A DNA stretch of 64,000 bases, from contig NZ_AP022829.1 of the NCBI RefSeq assembly GCF_011405655.1, forward strand, positions 1,225,001 through 1,289,000. Reading direction: 5' to 3'. Below are positions 1 through 8,837 of the stretch, in pieces. A program made the position numbers and the translations under genes. The notes under the pieces are model-generated. The model made no database searches. It was not told the DNA's origin and saw nothing but the letters and a program-made list of their open reading frames with translations. Each line of letters opens with the position of its first letter. The stretch's first letter is position 1. Origin of the DNA: Adlercreutzia hattorii (GTDB taxonomy: Bacteria; Actinomycetota; Coriobacteriia; Coriobacteriales; Eggerthellaceae).

Positions 1-2
1 AC

Positions 3-698
3 GACCAGCACGGCACGGCCATCGTGGTGCTCTCGGGCATCATCAACGCGCTGCGGCTTGTGGGCAAGGACAAGGAATCGGTGCGCGTGGTCGTCAACGG
101 CGCGGGCTCGGCGGGCATCGCCATCGCGAAGCTTTTGCTCTCCTACGGCTTCGCGAACGTGACCATGTGTGACATCCGCGGCATCTTAAGCTCGTCCTAC
201 GAGGGCATGAACCCGGCCCAGGAGGCCATGCTCGAGGTGACGAACCTGGAGGACAAGTCCGGTACGCTGGCCGACGCCATGGAAGGCGCCGACATCGTCA
301 TCGGCGTTTCGGCCCCCGGGGTCATCACGCCCGACATGGTCGCCTCCATGGCCGACGACGCCATCGTGTTCGCCATGGCCAACCCCACCCCCGAGATCTT
401 CCCCGATGAGGCCCGTGCCGCCGGGGCGCGCGTGGTGGGCACCGGACGGTCGGACTTCCCGAACCAGGTGAACAACGTCATCGCCTTCCCCGGCATCTTC
501 AAGGGGGCGCTGCAGGCCCGGGCCGAGCGCATCACCGAGCCTATGAAGCTGGCTGCCGCCGAGGCTTTGGCCGCGCTCGTCTCCGACGAGGAGCTGACCG
601 AGGAGTTCATCATGCCCGATCCCTTCGATTCGCGCGTGGCCGACGCCGTGGCCGATGCTGTGCGCGCGTGCGCCGCCGCCGAGCGGGAAGGGGCCTAG
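3..698 (+). CDS. NAD(P)-dependent malic enzyme, C-terminal part (5' truncated by window edge)
   Basis: Oxidative decarboxylation of malate to pyruvate and CO2. Only the last 231 codons are present; the frame is open to base 3, so the start lies upstream. The visible part is the malic enzyme NAD-binding domain: a Rossmann turn GAGSAGIAIAK near the 5' end, an acidic residue ending the second strand (MCDIRGI), the segment ANPTPEIFPDEA, and the family signature SDFPNQVNNVIAFPGIFKGAL. It ends just before tmk, six bases ahead of that start, so the two are probably co-transcribed. Cofactor preference (NAD or NADP) cannot be read from this part with confidence. Confidence 0.93.
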   Translation, partial: DQHGTAIVVLSGIINALRLVGKDKESVRVVVNGAGSAGIAIAKLLLSYGFANVTMCDIRGILSSSYEGMNPAQEAMLEVTNLEDKSGTLADAMEGADIVIGVSAPGVITPDMVASMADDAIVFAMANPTPEIFPDEARAAGARVVGTGRSDFPNQVNNVIAFPGIFKGALQARAERITEPMKLAAAEALAALVSDEELTEEFIMPDPFDSRVADAVADAVRACAAAEREGA

Positions 699-703
699 CA
701 GCT

Positions 704-1450
704 GTGGCAGCGCCCGCGAACACGGGCGTCTTCGTCACCTTCGAGGGGGGCGACGGCGCCGGCAAATCGACGCAGATCCGCTTCCTCGCACGGCTTCTGG
801 AAGACGCCGGCCGCGAGGTGGTGCGCCTGCGCGAGCCCGGGGGCACCGCCGTGGGCGAGGCTTTGCGCGCCGTCGTGCTTGACCCGGCCCACGAGGCCAT
901 GAGCGATCGCGCCGAGCTGCTCATCTACGAGGCGGCCCGGGCCCAGATCGTCGACGAGGTCATCCGCCCGGCACTCGGGCGCGGGGCGGTGGTTCTGTGC
1001 GATAGGTTCTACGATTCCACGGTGGCCTACCAGGGCTGCGGCCGGGGGCTCGATGGCGCCTTCATCGACGCGGCGAACCGGTTCGCCTGCGACGGGGTGG
1101 TGCCCGACGCCACGGTGCTTCTGGTGGCCCCCGCCTCGGCTGTGCGCTCGCGCATGGGGCGCCGCGAGGGAACCGACCGTCTGGAATTGGCCGGCGACGC
1201 CTTCCACAGCCGGGTGGCCGTGGGCTTCGAGCAGATCGCCGAGGCCGATCCGGCCCGGGTGAGGACGGTGCTGTCGCGGGTGCACCGCGCCGACACGTTC
1301 CGCGCCGTGCTGGAGGCGGTATCGCCCGTGCTGCCGGAGGCCGCCGCGGCGCTGGCCGGCGGGGCTGATCTGGATGCCCTCGTCACACGGGAAATGGCGG
1401 CCAAGCGCGCCGAGAAGGAAGCGAAGGCGAAGGAGGGCGCCCGTGGCTGA
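704..1450 (+). CDS. tmk: Thymidylate kinase
   Basis: Phosphorylates dTMP to dTDP in DNA precursor synthesis. The P-loop GGDGAGKST lies at residues 15-23, the DR(Y/F) substrate motif appears as CDRFYDSTVAYQG, and a LID-like Arg-rich segment RSRMGRREGTDRLE follows. The GTG at 704 is chosen because it starts just before the first beta strand and has GAAGGGG about ten bases upstream; an in-frame ATG at 668 lies inside the previous gene. At 248 residues it is somewhat longer than the usual 205-215, because of an Ala/Lys-rich C-terminal tail. It overlaps holB by 8 bases, a tmk-holB coupling common in Gram-positive bacteria. Confidence 0.95.
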   Translation: MAAPANTGVFVTFEGGDGAGKSTQIRFLARLLEDAGREVVRLREPGGTAVGEALRAVVLDPAHEAMSDRAELLIYEAARAQIVDEVIRPALGRGAVVLCDRFYDSTVAYQGCGRGLDGAFIDAANRFACDGVVPDATVLLVAPASAVRSRMGRREGTDRLELAGDAFHSRVAVGFEQIAEADPARVRTVLSRVHRADTFRAVLEAVSPVLPEAAAALAGGADLDALVTREMAAKRAEKEAKAKEGARG

Positions 1451-2600
1451 CGCCTTCGAGAACATTCTGGGACAGCCCAAGGTGCGCGAGTTTCTGCGCG
1501 CCTCGGTGGTCTCGGAGCGGGTGACCCAGGCCTACCTGTTCGTGGGGCCGGCCGGCTCCAACAAGACCCAGGCCGCCTATGCGCTCGCCCAGGCGCTTCT
1601 GTGCCCGAAGGGGCCGCGCGGGCCGCGGGGCGGTTCCTGCGGCGCCTGCGACCGCTGCGGGCGCATTTTGCGGCGCAAGCACCCCGACGTGCGCTATTTC
1701 GCCCCGGCCGGCGCGAACGGGTATCTGGTGGAACAGGTGCGCGAGATCGTGGCCGACACGGCGCTCTCTCCCATTCAGGCCGACAAGAAGATCTACATTC
1801 TGGATCGTGTGGACCAGCTGGGCGCGAGCGCCGCCAACGCGTTTCTGAAGACACTGGAGGAGCCGGCCGACGACGTGGTGATGATCCTTCTGGGCCGTAC
1901 CCGCGAGTCGGTGCTGCCCACTATCGTCTCCCGATGCCAGGTGGTGCCCTTCCGCCACATTCCCGCCTCGGAGGCCGCGGGCATCGTGGCCCAGAACACC
2001 GGCGCCGACCCGGCCCAAGCGCGCCAGGCCATCGAGGCCTGCGGCGGCTCCATCACCTCGGCCGTGGCGTTTCTGCGGGCGCCGGGAAGCGAGCGCCTCG
2101 CCTTCCGGACGCGGCTCTTCTCCGACCTGGCACGCCTGGGCGCCGCCGACGACTGGGATGTGGTGGAGATGGCCCGCGCGCTCGTGGAGGCGTCGAAGGC
2201 GCCGCTCGACGAGGTGCGCGCCTCCCAGGAGGCGGAGCTTGCCGAGAACGCCGACTTCCTCGCGAAGTCGGCCATCCGCCAGATAGAGGCGCGCAACAAG
2301 CGCCAGCTGTCGGCGAAGACCTCCGAGTGTCTGCGCCAGACGACGGCCATGGTTCGCTCGTGGCTGCGCGATGGGCTCATGGTAGCCTGCGGGACGCCGG
2401 AGCTGGTCATCAACACCGATGTGCGCGACACGCTCGTCGCGCTGTTCTCCGGCGCCGATGCGGCGGCCATCGCCGCAGCTTGCTCCCAGGTGGACGCCTG
2501 CGAGCGGGCGCTGGCCTATAATGTATCCCCAGAAACGTGCTTGGACACGTTGCTGTTCGACGTAAGAGAGGTTGTTCATGGTTCGGGTCGCACCGATTAA
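1443..2600 (+). CDS. holB: DNA polymerase III delta' subunit
   Basis: Clamp-loader ATPase-like subunit that helps load the beta clamp. From a GTG at 1443 (385 residues) it begins ADAFENILGQPKVREFLRASV, typical of delta'/DnaX proteins. A P-loop-like GPAGSNKTQAAYALA is followed by a four-Cys zinc module (LLCPKG, CGACDRCG) and the DEx-box region IYILDRVDQLGASAANAFLKTLEEP, with the sensor-like SRCQVVPFR. In the DEx position the catalytic Glu is not obvious, as in delta' subunits. It overlaps tmk at its start and the RicT gene at its end. It could be read as a DnaX paralogue, but its length and its place after tmk favour holB. Confidence 0.93.
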   Translation: MADAFENILGQPKVREFLRASVVSERVTQAYLFVGPAGSNKTQAAYALAQALLCPKGPRGPRGGSCGACDRCGRILRRKHPDVRYFAPAGANGYLVEQVREIVADTALSPIQADKKIYILDRVDQLGASAANAFLKTLEEPADDVVMILLGRTRESVLPTIVSRCQVVPFRHIPASEAAGIVAQNTGADPAQARQAIEACGGSITSAVAFLRAPGSERLAFRTRLFSDLARLGAADDWDVVEMARALVEASKAPLDEVRASQEAELAENADFLAKSAIRQIEARNKRQLSAKTSECLRQTTAMVRSWLRDGLMVACGTPELVINTDVRDTLVALFSGADAAAIAAACSQVDACERALAYNVSPETCLDTLLFDVREVVHGSGRTD

Positions 2601-4152
2601 CTTGACCTTCAACCCCCGGACGCTGTGGTTCGATCCGGGCGATTTGGATATAGAGAAAGACATGCCCGTGGTGGTGCGTACCGCCCGGGGCACCGAGTTC
2701 GGCATCGCCGCGAGCGAGGTTATCGAGGTGTCCGAGGAGCAGGTGCGCGCGCTGAAGAGCGCCTTGCGCCCCGTGGAGCGCATCGCGACCGAGGAGGACA
2801 TCGAGCAGGCGGCCGAGATGGAGCGCGCTTCCGCCGAGGCCCTGCCGGTGTTCAAGGAGATGGCCCGGGAGTACCACGAGGACATGCACCCGGTGTCCGT
2901 GGAGTTTCTGCTCGACGGCGACAAGGCTGTCTTCTACTTCGAGGCCGAGGAGCGCATCGACTTCCGCGAGCTGGTGCGCAAGCTGGCGGCCCGCTTCCAC
3001 GTGCGCATCGACATGCGTCAGATCGGCGTGCGCGACGAGGCCCGCATGGTGGGCGGCATCGGGCACTGCGGCCAGGAGCTGTGCTGCAAGCGACTCGGCG
3101 GCGAGTTCTGCCCCGTGTCCATCCGCATGGCCAAGGAGCAGGGGCTCTCGCTGAACCCCCAGAAGATCTCGGGGCTGTGCGGGCGCCTCATGTGCTGTCT
3201 GCGCTACGAGTTCGATGCCTACAAGGACTTCAAGAGCCGCGCTCCCAAGTTGAACGCCACGGTGCAGACGCCGGCCGGGCCTGCCAAGGTGGTCGATCAC
3301 GACGTGCCGCGGGAGATCGTGTCGCTGAAGGTGGAGGGGGAAAAGCCCGTGAAGGTGCCCCTGTCCGACTTCGATTCGGCGCCCGAGGGTGCTACGCGGC
3401 CCAATGCCGTGGGGGAGGAGGCCTGGGAAGAGGCGACGAGCGATCGCGGGCTCATCGGCGGCGAGGCGCTCATCTTCTCGACGAGCCAGTTCACCGGGGC
3501 CGATAAGCTGGCCGAGGGCGCCAAGGTGCGCCATACCGGCGGATCGCGCAAGGGATCGGGCGAGGCGGGGCGCTCGCGCCGCGGCGGCTCCGAGGGCCGC
3601 GGGCGCGGCGGCTCGCGCTCGGCGGGGACGCAGGCGGCGTCTCCGGCACCGGCCGCCCCGCCCCGCAAGCGCCGCCGCTCCACGAAGCTGTCGGCGGCCG
3701 ACGACGGGCGCGGTTTGGAGCGCGTGTCCACCTCCCGCGAGGAGGGCGCGCGCGGCGAGGGGGCCGCATCGCCGAAGCCGCGCCGTCAGCGCTCCGGGAC
3801 GGCCTCGCGGCCCAAGGACGGCGCGCGCCCCAAGGACGGCGGCCGCAACCAGAGCGGCCAGGGCAATCAGGGCGGCCAGGGGAAAGCGCAAAGGGCCAAG
3901 GGCTCCCAGGGCCGCTCTCGCTCCGGCCAGGGCGACGGCAAGCCCAAGGGCGCCTCGCCGCGGCCGGGCCAGAAGTCCTCGGGGCTGCGGGCCGAGCAGG
4001 GCGGCGCGTCCCGCAGCGACGGGGCTAAGGCGGACACGGGCGCTTCCAAGCCTCGGCGCCGGCGCCGCTCCCGCAAGCCCAAGGCCGACGGCGGCTCGGG
4101 TGCGGGCTCGGGCCCGCAGAGCGGCAACGGTGGCAACGGCACCGGAAACTAG
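2578..4152 (+). CDS. PSP1/RicT (YaaT) family protein with a 220-residue basic low-complexity tail
   Basis: RicT is part of the RicAFT Fe-S complex that modulates RNase Y activity and development in Bacillus (family knowledge). The PSP1 core occupies about residues 1-270 with two conserved Cys clusters, HCGQELCC (Cys164, 169, 170) and LCGRLMCC (Cys201, 206, 207), the expected Fe-S ligands. From about residue 300 to the end (524) the protein is Arg/Gly/Ser/Lys-rich and probably disordered, with NQSGQ/GQG-type repeats like those in Rho at 37872. Family members are usually about 270 residues. ATG at 2578 is preferred over TTG at 2572 because AGAGAGG sits at proper distance; the start lies inside holB, so translation is probably coupled. 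Confidence 0.9.
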   Translation: MVRVAPINLTFNPRTLWFDPGDLDIEKDMPVVVRTARGTEFGIAASEVIEVSEEQVRALKSALRPVERIATEEDIEQAAEMERASAEALPVFKEMAREYHEDMHPVSVEFLLDGDKAVFYFEAEERIDFRELVRKLAARFHVRIDMRQIGVRDEARMVGGIGHCGQELCCKRLGGEFCPVSIRMAKEQGLSLNPQKISGLCGRLMCCLRYEFDAYKDFKSRAPKLNATVQTPAGPAKVVDHDVPREIVSLKVEGEKPVKVPLSDFDSAPEGATRPNAVGEEAWEEATSDRGLIGGEALIFSTSQFTGADKLAEGAKVRHTGGSRKGSGEAGRSRRGGSEGRGRGGSRSAGTQAASPAPAAPPRKRRRSTKLSAADDGRGLERVSTSREEGARGEGAASPKPRRQRSGTASRPKDGARPKDGGRNQSGQGNQGGQGKAQRAKGSQGRSRSGQGDGKPKGASPRPGQKSSGLRAEQGGASRSDGAKADTGASKPRRRRRSRKPKADGGSGAGSGPQSGNGGNGTGN

Positions 4153-4167
4153 GGAGGCACCTCACTC

Positions 4168-5622
4168 ATGAACGTGGACTACGCGCTGCTCACCGATCTG
4201 TACCAGATCACCATGGCCCAGGGCTACTGGGACGCCGAGAAAGCGGGCGAGGAGGCCTGCTTCACCATGTACTTCCGCGACTATCCCTTCAAGGGAGGCT
4301 ACGCGGTGGCCTGCGGCATGGCCCAGCTGGCCGACCTGGTGGAGACGTTCCGCTTCAGCGAGGAGGATATCGCCTATTTGGCCTCGCTGGACGCTCCGGC
4401 CGGCGGCCCCTTGTTCGATCCGGCCTTCCTGGAGTATCTGCGCGATCTGCGCCTGTCGGTGGATATCGACGCGGTGCCCGAGGGTACGATCGTGTTCCCC
4501 CACGAGCCGCTCGTGCGGGTCACCGGCCCCATCATGCAGTGCCAGCTTATCGAGACGGCGCTGTTGAACATGGTGAACTTCCAGACGCTCATCGCCACCA
4601 AGGCCGCCCGTGTGTGCCGCGCCGCCAAGGGGCGCCCCGTGGCGGAGTTCGGCCTGCGCCGGGCCCAGGGCCTAGGCGGCGTGTGGACATCGCGCGCGGC
4701 GGTGGTGGGCGGCTGCGCCTCCACCTCGAACGTGCTGGCCGGCAAGCTCTTCGACATCCCGGTCTCGGGCACCCACGCCCATTCCTGGGTCATGTCCTTC
4801 GACGACGAGCTCACCGCCTTCCGCGAGTACGCCCGCATCTTTCCGAACAACTGCATCCTTCTGGTGGATACCTACGATGTGGAGCAGGGCATCAGAAACG
4901 CCATCACCGTGGGCCTGGAAATGCGCGAGCGCGGCGAGCGTCTGGCCGGCATCCGCATCGACTCGGGCGACCTGTCGTGGCTCTCGAAGATGGCCCGGCG
5001 CATGCTGGATGAGGCGGGGCTTACCGATTGCGGCATCGTGCTCTCGAACGATCTGGACGAGTACACCATCCAGTCGATGCTGGAGGAAGGCGCCGACGTC
5101 ATGTCCTTCGGCGTGGGCACGAAGCTCGCGAGCGCCTACGACCAGCCCACCTTGGGCGGCGTCTACAAGCTGGCCGCCGTCCGCGCGGGCGAGGGCGCTC
5201 CCTGGACGGCGCGGCTGAAGATCTCCGAATCGGCCGCCAAGCTCACCACCCCGGGCGTGCTCGACGTGCGGCGGTACTACCAGTCCGACGGCCGCATCGC
5301 CGGCGATATGGTCTTCGACGTGAACGAGACGCCGGATGCGCGGGAGGTCATCGTGGACCCCATGGACGATTTGCGCCAGAAGAACCTCTCGGGCCTGCGC
5401 TTCGAGACGCTGCTGCGCCCGCTGGCCCGCGTCGGCAAGGTGGTGCTCGCGCCGGAGGACCGCAGCGCCATGGCCGCCCGCGCCCGCGCTTGTGTTGGTT
5501 TGGAAACCCTTGATGAAACTCAGTTGCGCATGCTGAACCCCCACACCTATCCTGTTGGTCTGGAGCTGGGCCTCAACGAGCGCCGCCGGGTGCTGGTGGC
5601 CGAGCTGCGACATATTCTATAG
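4168..5622 (+). CDS. pncB: Nicotinate phosphoribosyltransferase
   Basis: Makes nicotinate mononucleotide from nicotinate and PRPP in the Preiss-Handler NAD salvage pathway. It is 484 residues, as expected for the longer Gram-positive type. Recognisable parts: N-terminal YALLTDLYQITMAQGYW, the EFGLRRAQG substrate loop, SGTHAHSWVMSF with the His that is phosphorylated in this family, and IRIDSGDLSWLSK on the barrel. Start ATG follows a GGGAGG site by a normal spacing. It lies 15 bases after the RicT gene and 12 bases before a degV gene, so an operon is likely. Confidence 0.95.
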   Translation: MNVDYALLTDLYQITMAQGYWDAEKAGEEACFTMYFRDYPFKGGYAVACGMAQLADLVETFRFSEEDIAYLASLDAPAGGPLFDPAFLEYLRDLRLSVDIDAVPEGTIVFPHEPLVRVTGPIMQCQLIETALLNMVNFQTLIATKAARVCRAAKGRPVAEFGLRRAQGLGGVWTSRAAVVGGCASTSNVLAGKLFDIPVSGTHAHSWVMSFDDELTAFREYARIFPNNCILLVDTYDVEQGIRNAITVGLEMRERGERLAGIRIDSGDLSWLSKMARRMLDEAGLTDCGIVLSNDLDEYTIQSMLEEGADVMSFGVGTKLASAYDQPTLGGVYKLAAVRAGEGAPWTARLKISESAAKLTTPGVLDVRRYYQSDGRIAGDMVFDVNETPDAREVIVDPMDDLRQKNLSGLRFETLLRPLARVGKVVLAPEDRSAMAARARACVGLETLDETQLRMLNPHTYPVGLELGLNERRRVLVAELRHIL

Positions 5623-5634
5623 AGAGGACGCTCT

Positions 5635-6564
5635 ATGGCGAAATGCCACCTGATCATCGATTCCTGCTGCGATCTGCCCGCCTCGGTGGTGCGGCGCCCA
5701 GGCGTCACGCTCATGAAGTTCCCCTACACCGTCGACGGGGGGGGCACCTTCGAGGACGACCTGTTCGAGTCCGTGTCGGCCGAGGCCTTCTACGGGGCCA
5801 TGCGCAAGGGCGCCGAGCCCTCGACGGCCCAGGTGACGCTGCAGACGCTCACCGACACGTTCACGGCGGCGGCCGAGGAGGGGACGCCGGCGGTGTACCT
5901 GGCGTTCTCCAGCGGTCTGTCCGCCTCTTTCGACGCCGCCTGCGTCGTGCGCGATCAAGTCCTTGCCGAGCACCCGGACTTCGAGCTGCATATCGTGGAC
6001 ACCCATTTGGCCAGCGTGGCCGAGGGTCTGCTCGTCTACGAGGCGCTGGTGCAGCACGAGAAGGGCATGTCGGCCGCCGAGCTGGCCGCTTGGGCCGAGG
6101 AGGCCCGCTGCTTCGTGAACGAGGAGTTCATGGTGGACGATCTGGAGGCCCTGCGCCGCGGCGGCCGCATTCCCGCCTCGGTTGCCGTGGCCGGTGCCGC
6201 CCTGGATGTGAAGCCGCTGCTCGTCATCGCCGAGGACGGGACGCTGTCGCTGGTCGGCGTGGCCCGGGGGCGCAAGAAGGGCATCAAGCAGCTGGCGGAA
6301 TACTACAAGAAGAACGTCGACGACGCCGGTCAGGCCCATGTCGCCATTGTGGGCCACGCCGACTGCCCCAAAGATGCCGCGCGTCTGAAGGAGGCCTTGG
6401 AAAAGGAGGCGCCCGGGCTTTTGTGCCTGGTGTGCAACATCGGTCCGGTCATCGGGTCTCATGTGGGCGCCGATATGCTGGCCGTGGTGTTCTGGGGCCA
6501 CGACAAGCGCGAGAACCTGTCCGTGGCCGATCGCATCGCCCGCAAGGTGAAGGGAGACAAGTAA
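5635..6564 (+). CDS. DegV family fatty-acid-binding protein (first copy)
   Basis: DegV/FakB proteins bind a fatty acid and present it to the FakA kinase for phospholipid synthesis (family knowledge). The 309-residue protein starts AKCHLIIDSCCDLPASVV, the DegV N-terminal signature, and has the AFSSGLSASFDAA and DLEALRRGGRIP motifs that line the lipid pocket. GAGAGGA precedes the ATG. The stop TAA overlaps the ATG of the next gene by one base. A second, divergent copy lies at 8838. No FakA gene is in the window, so the partner kinase must be elsewhere. Confidence 0.9.
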   Translation: MAKCHLIIDSCCDLPASVVRRPGVTLMKFPYTVDGGGTFEDDLFESVSAEAFYGAMRKGAEPSTAQVTLQTLTDTFTAAAEEGTPAVYLAFSSGLSASFDAACVVRDQVLAEHPDFELHIVDTHLASVAEGLLVYEALVQHEKGMSAAELAAWAEEARCFVNEEFMVDDLEALRRGGRIPASVAVAGAALDVKPLLVIAEDGTLSLVGVARGRKKGIKQLAEYYKKNVDDAGQAHVAIVGHADCPKDAARLKEALEKEAPGLLCLVCNIGPVIGSHVGADMLAVVFWGHDKRENLSVADRIARKVKGDK

Positions 6565-7568
6565 TGGCGAAGTCGTACGCCTACGTGGGAGCCCCGTCGT
6601 TCATCGGGGCCGTGGAGGGACGCCTGGCTGACGCCGGCTTCTCCCGAGCCTCCGATGTCGCCTCGGCGGACATCGTGGTGACGTTTACCACCTCCGGCTC
6701 GGCGCTGGAGGACTTGTACTTCGGCGACGAGGGGCTCGTCACGACGGCGGCCCCGGGCTCCACGCTGGTCGATCTGTCGGCCGCCACGCCGAACTTCGCC
6801 CGCGAGATCAACGCCGTGGCGACGGTGAACGACCTGATCATGGTGGAGGCACCGGCGACGGTACGCTCGCTTGTGGCCGCCGATGCATTCGCCCGCGAGA
6901 ACCTTCTGGGGCCGGTGGCCACCGAAGCCGAGCTGACCGACGATGTCCGCCGGCTTCTGGACGCCATCTTCGGAGAAGTGGTGGAAGTGGGGGCACCGGG
7001 CCGCGCGCAGCTTCTGCGCAATACCCACACGCTGCCCTTGGCCGCCGATCTGGTGAGCGCCATCGAGGCCGTGGCCTTGGACGATGCCTCGGCCCGTTCG
7101 GTGGGAGCGCTGGACGCCGACCAGATTCCGCTGTTCAGCCCCGTCTCCGCCGATCCTGTGGTACAGGCCGTGCGCCAGCAGCGCTACACCGGCGACTACA
7201 CGGCCGAGATGCTCCTGGCCGAGCTGTCCGCGGCGCTCATGGCCGCCGACGACGCCGAGGTGATTTTGCCCGGAGTGGAGGCGACCATGCACTTGCTGGA
7301 GCTTCTGGTGGTCATCGGAGGCGCCGATATGGCGCCGGCGGCGCTGTCTCTGGTGTATCAGGACGAGGCGGCCGGAGCCCGGGCCGGGCTCGACTGGACG
7401 CGCGCCGAGCAGGCCTATGGGCACCCTGCCTCCGAGGAGGACGAGGACTGGAGCGCCTACGACGACGAGGACGGTTGCGGCCACGACCACTTCCGCGAGG
7501 ATCACGACTACGACGACTATGACGACTTCGCTCCCTATAACGACGACTTCGACTACTCGAACAACTAG
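6564..7568 (+). CDS. 6-phosphogluconate/3-hydroxyisobutyrate dehydrogenase-like protein with Asp-rich tail
   Basis: Resembles NAD(P)-dependent beta-hydroxyacid dehydrogenases: residues 1-165 contain SADIVVTFTTSGSALEDLYF, GSTLVDLSAATPNFAREI and MVEAPATV at the positions of the family motifs, followed by a helical second domain. The usual dinucleotide turn GxGxxG is replaced by VGAPSFIGA, and the catalytic Lys region is not obvious, so activity is uncertain. The last 45 residues are extremely acidic (runs such as DYDDYDDFAPYNDDFDY). The substrate is unknown. The ATG overlaps the stop of the upstream degV gene, implying translational coupling. Confidence 0.7.
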   Translation: MAKSYAYVGAPSFIGAVEGRLADAGFSRASDVASADIVVTFTTSGSALEDLYFGDEGLVTTAAPGSTLVDLSAATPNFAREINAVATVNDLIMVEAPATVRSLVAADAFARENLLGPVATEAELTDDVRRLLDAIFGEVVEVGAPGRAQLLRNTHTLPLAADLVSAIEAVALDDASARSVGALDADQIPLFSPVSADPVVQAVRQQRYTGDYTAEMLLAELSAALMAADDAEVILPGVEATMHLLELLVVIGGADMAPAALSLVYQDEAAGARAGLDWTRAEQAYGHPASEEDEDWSAYDDEDGCGHDHFREDHDYDDYDDFAPYNDDFDYSNN

Positions 7569-7598
7569 TTGTGACTCGCCGGAATCAGAGCTGCGCGA

Positions 7599-7684
7599 TA
7601 CCTTGATTCGCTCAGACAGTCCTCGCTCGGCGGAAATGCCCACAGGGCATTTCCGTTCGCTACGGAACTCGCTCGGTCAAGGCA
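7599..7684. repeat. Modular hairpin repeat, copy 1
   Basis: Two conserved boxes, 7599-7627 and 7663-7684, flank a variable hairpin. The same 29-base and 22-base boxes occur, inverted, at 31956-31984 and 31875-31896 between hisA and hisF with no mismatch seen by eye, while the middle sequence is unrelated. Here the middle is a perfect 11-bp stem (7631-7641 with 7645-7655, loop ACA). The element occupies most of the gap between the dehydrogenase-like gene and the radical SAM gene. No open frame or transposase accompanies it, so a REP/MITE-like or structured RNA element is inferred. Confidence 0.75.
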
Positions 7685-8643
7685 TCCCGCATCCCCTCTA
7701 CGCGTTGCCGTTGTCGTGCGAGCTGTGCCCCCGGAGGTGTGGCGTTGATCGGGCGGCGGGGGAGCGCGGGGTTTGCGGAGCTGCGGGCGAGGTGCTCGTG
7801 GCCCGGGCGGCGCTGCACTTCTGGGAGGAGCCGCCGATCTCCGGCGAGGACGGCAGCGGCACCATCTTCTTCTCCGGCTGCCCTCTGCGTTGTGTTTATT
7901 GCCAGAACGCCTCTATCGCTCTGGGCGAGGCGGCCCGGGCAATCACTGTCGAGCGCTTGGCCGCCATCATGGGCGAGCTTGAGGCGGCCGGGGCGCTGAA
8001 CATCAACTGCGTGACGCCGACGCACTTCGCGCCGCAGATCCGCGCGGCGGTTGCCTTGGCGCGCGAGCAGGGCATGGCGCTGCCGGTGTTGTGGAACACG
8101 GGCGGCTACGAGACCGTGGAGGCGGTGCGCGGCAACGTCGGCTTCGTGGACGCCTACCTCACCGACTTCAAGTACGCCGATGCGGCGCTGGCGGCTCGCT
8201 ACTCCCATGCTGCCGACTACCCCGAGGTGGCCCTCGCGGCGCTTCAGACCATGGTAGAGGTCGTTGGCGCCCCGTGCTATGACGAGTTCCGCGGCCAGGA
8301 GCGCCTCGTCTCCGGCGTGGTGGTGCGCCATCTCATGCTGCCCGGGGCCCTGGATAACTCCAAGGCCGTGGTGCGGCTTCTGCACGAGCGCTTCGGGAGC
8401 GATGTCCGGCTCTCGCTCATGAACCAGTACACGCCGGTGATCGCTCAGGCCGCTGCAGCCGGCGACAGGCGGGCGGCCGCGGCCCTGGCGGCGAGTCCCG
8501 AGCTTGCGACCACGGTACCCGATTCCGAGTACGAGCAGCTGCTCGATTTCGCCGATGCGCTGGGAGTGGAGGACTACTTCTGGCAAGAAGGGGGAGCCGC
8601 TGAGGAGAGCTTCATCCCGGCCTTCGACTTCACGGGCGTGTAG
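7636..8643 (+). CDS. PflX-like radical SAM protein (COG1313 type)
   Basis: Radical SAM enzyme related to pyruvate formate-lyase activators of the PflX group; its substrate is unknown. The N-terminal Cys cluster LSCELCPRRCGVDR is followed by FFSGCPLRCVYCQN, where CPLRCVYC is the CxxxCxxC motif that holds the SAM-binding 4Fe-4S cluster. The protein then runs as a partial TIM barrel with VLWNTGGYET and VDAYLTDFKYAD. The first in-frame ATG (7636) lies inside the stem of the hairpin repeat; internal TTG codons near 7708 are alternatives with no better ribosome site. The exact start is therefore uncertain. It follows a gene with no obvious functional link. Confidence 0.85.
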   Translation: MPTGHFRSLRNSLGQGIPHPLYALPLSCELCPRRCGVDRAAGERGVCGAAGEVLVARAALHFWEEPPISGEDGSGTIFFSGCPLRCVYCQNASIALGEAARAITVERLAAIMGELEAAGALNINCVTPTHFAPQIRAAVALAREQGMALPVLWNTGGYETVEAVRGNVGFVDAYLTDFKYADAALAARYSHAADYPEVALAALQTMVEVVGAPCYDEFRGQERLVSGVVVRHLMLPGALDNSKAVVRLLHERFGSDVRLSLMNQYTPVIAQAAAAGDRRAAAALAASPELATTVPDSEYEQLLDFADALGVEDYFWQEGGAAEESFIPAFDFTGV

Positions 8644-8837
8644 CGCCTAGCTGCCAGCGGTATGCGAGAGTATTAGCCGACTTTTGGCTCAACGGTCGCA
8701 TGAACTTCTCCTCTGCGCGCGTTTTCGAGCGTGCACATGGTGTACGATAGCAAAAATGCCCATCGCGGCCGCAGCGTCGCGATACGCCGTCGCGTGCGGC
8801 GCGGATGCCTTCGGGTGCCTCGCTGAAAGGAGAAGTC

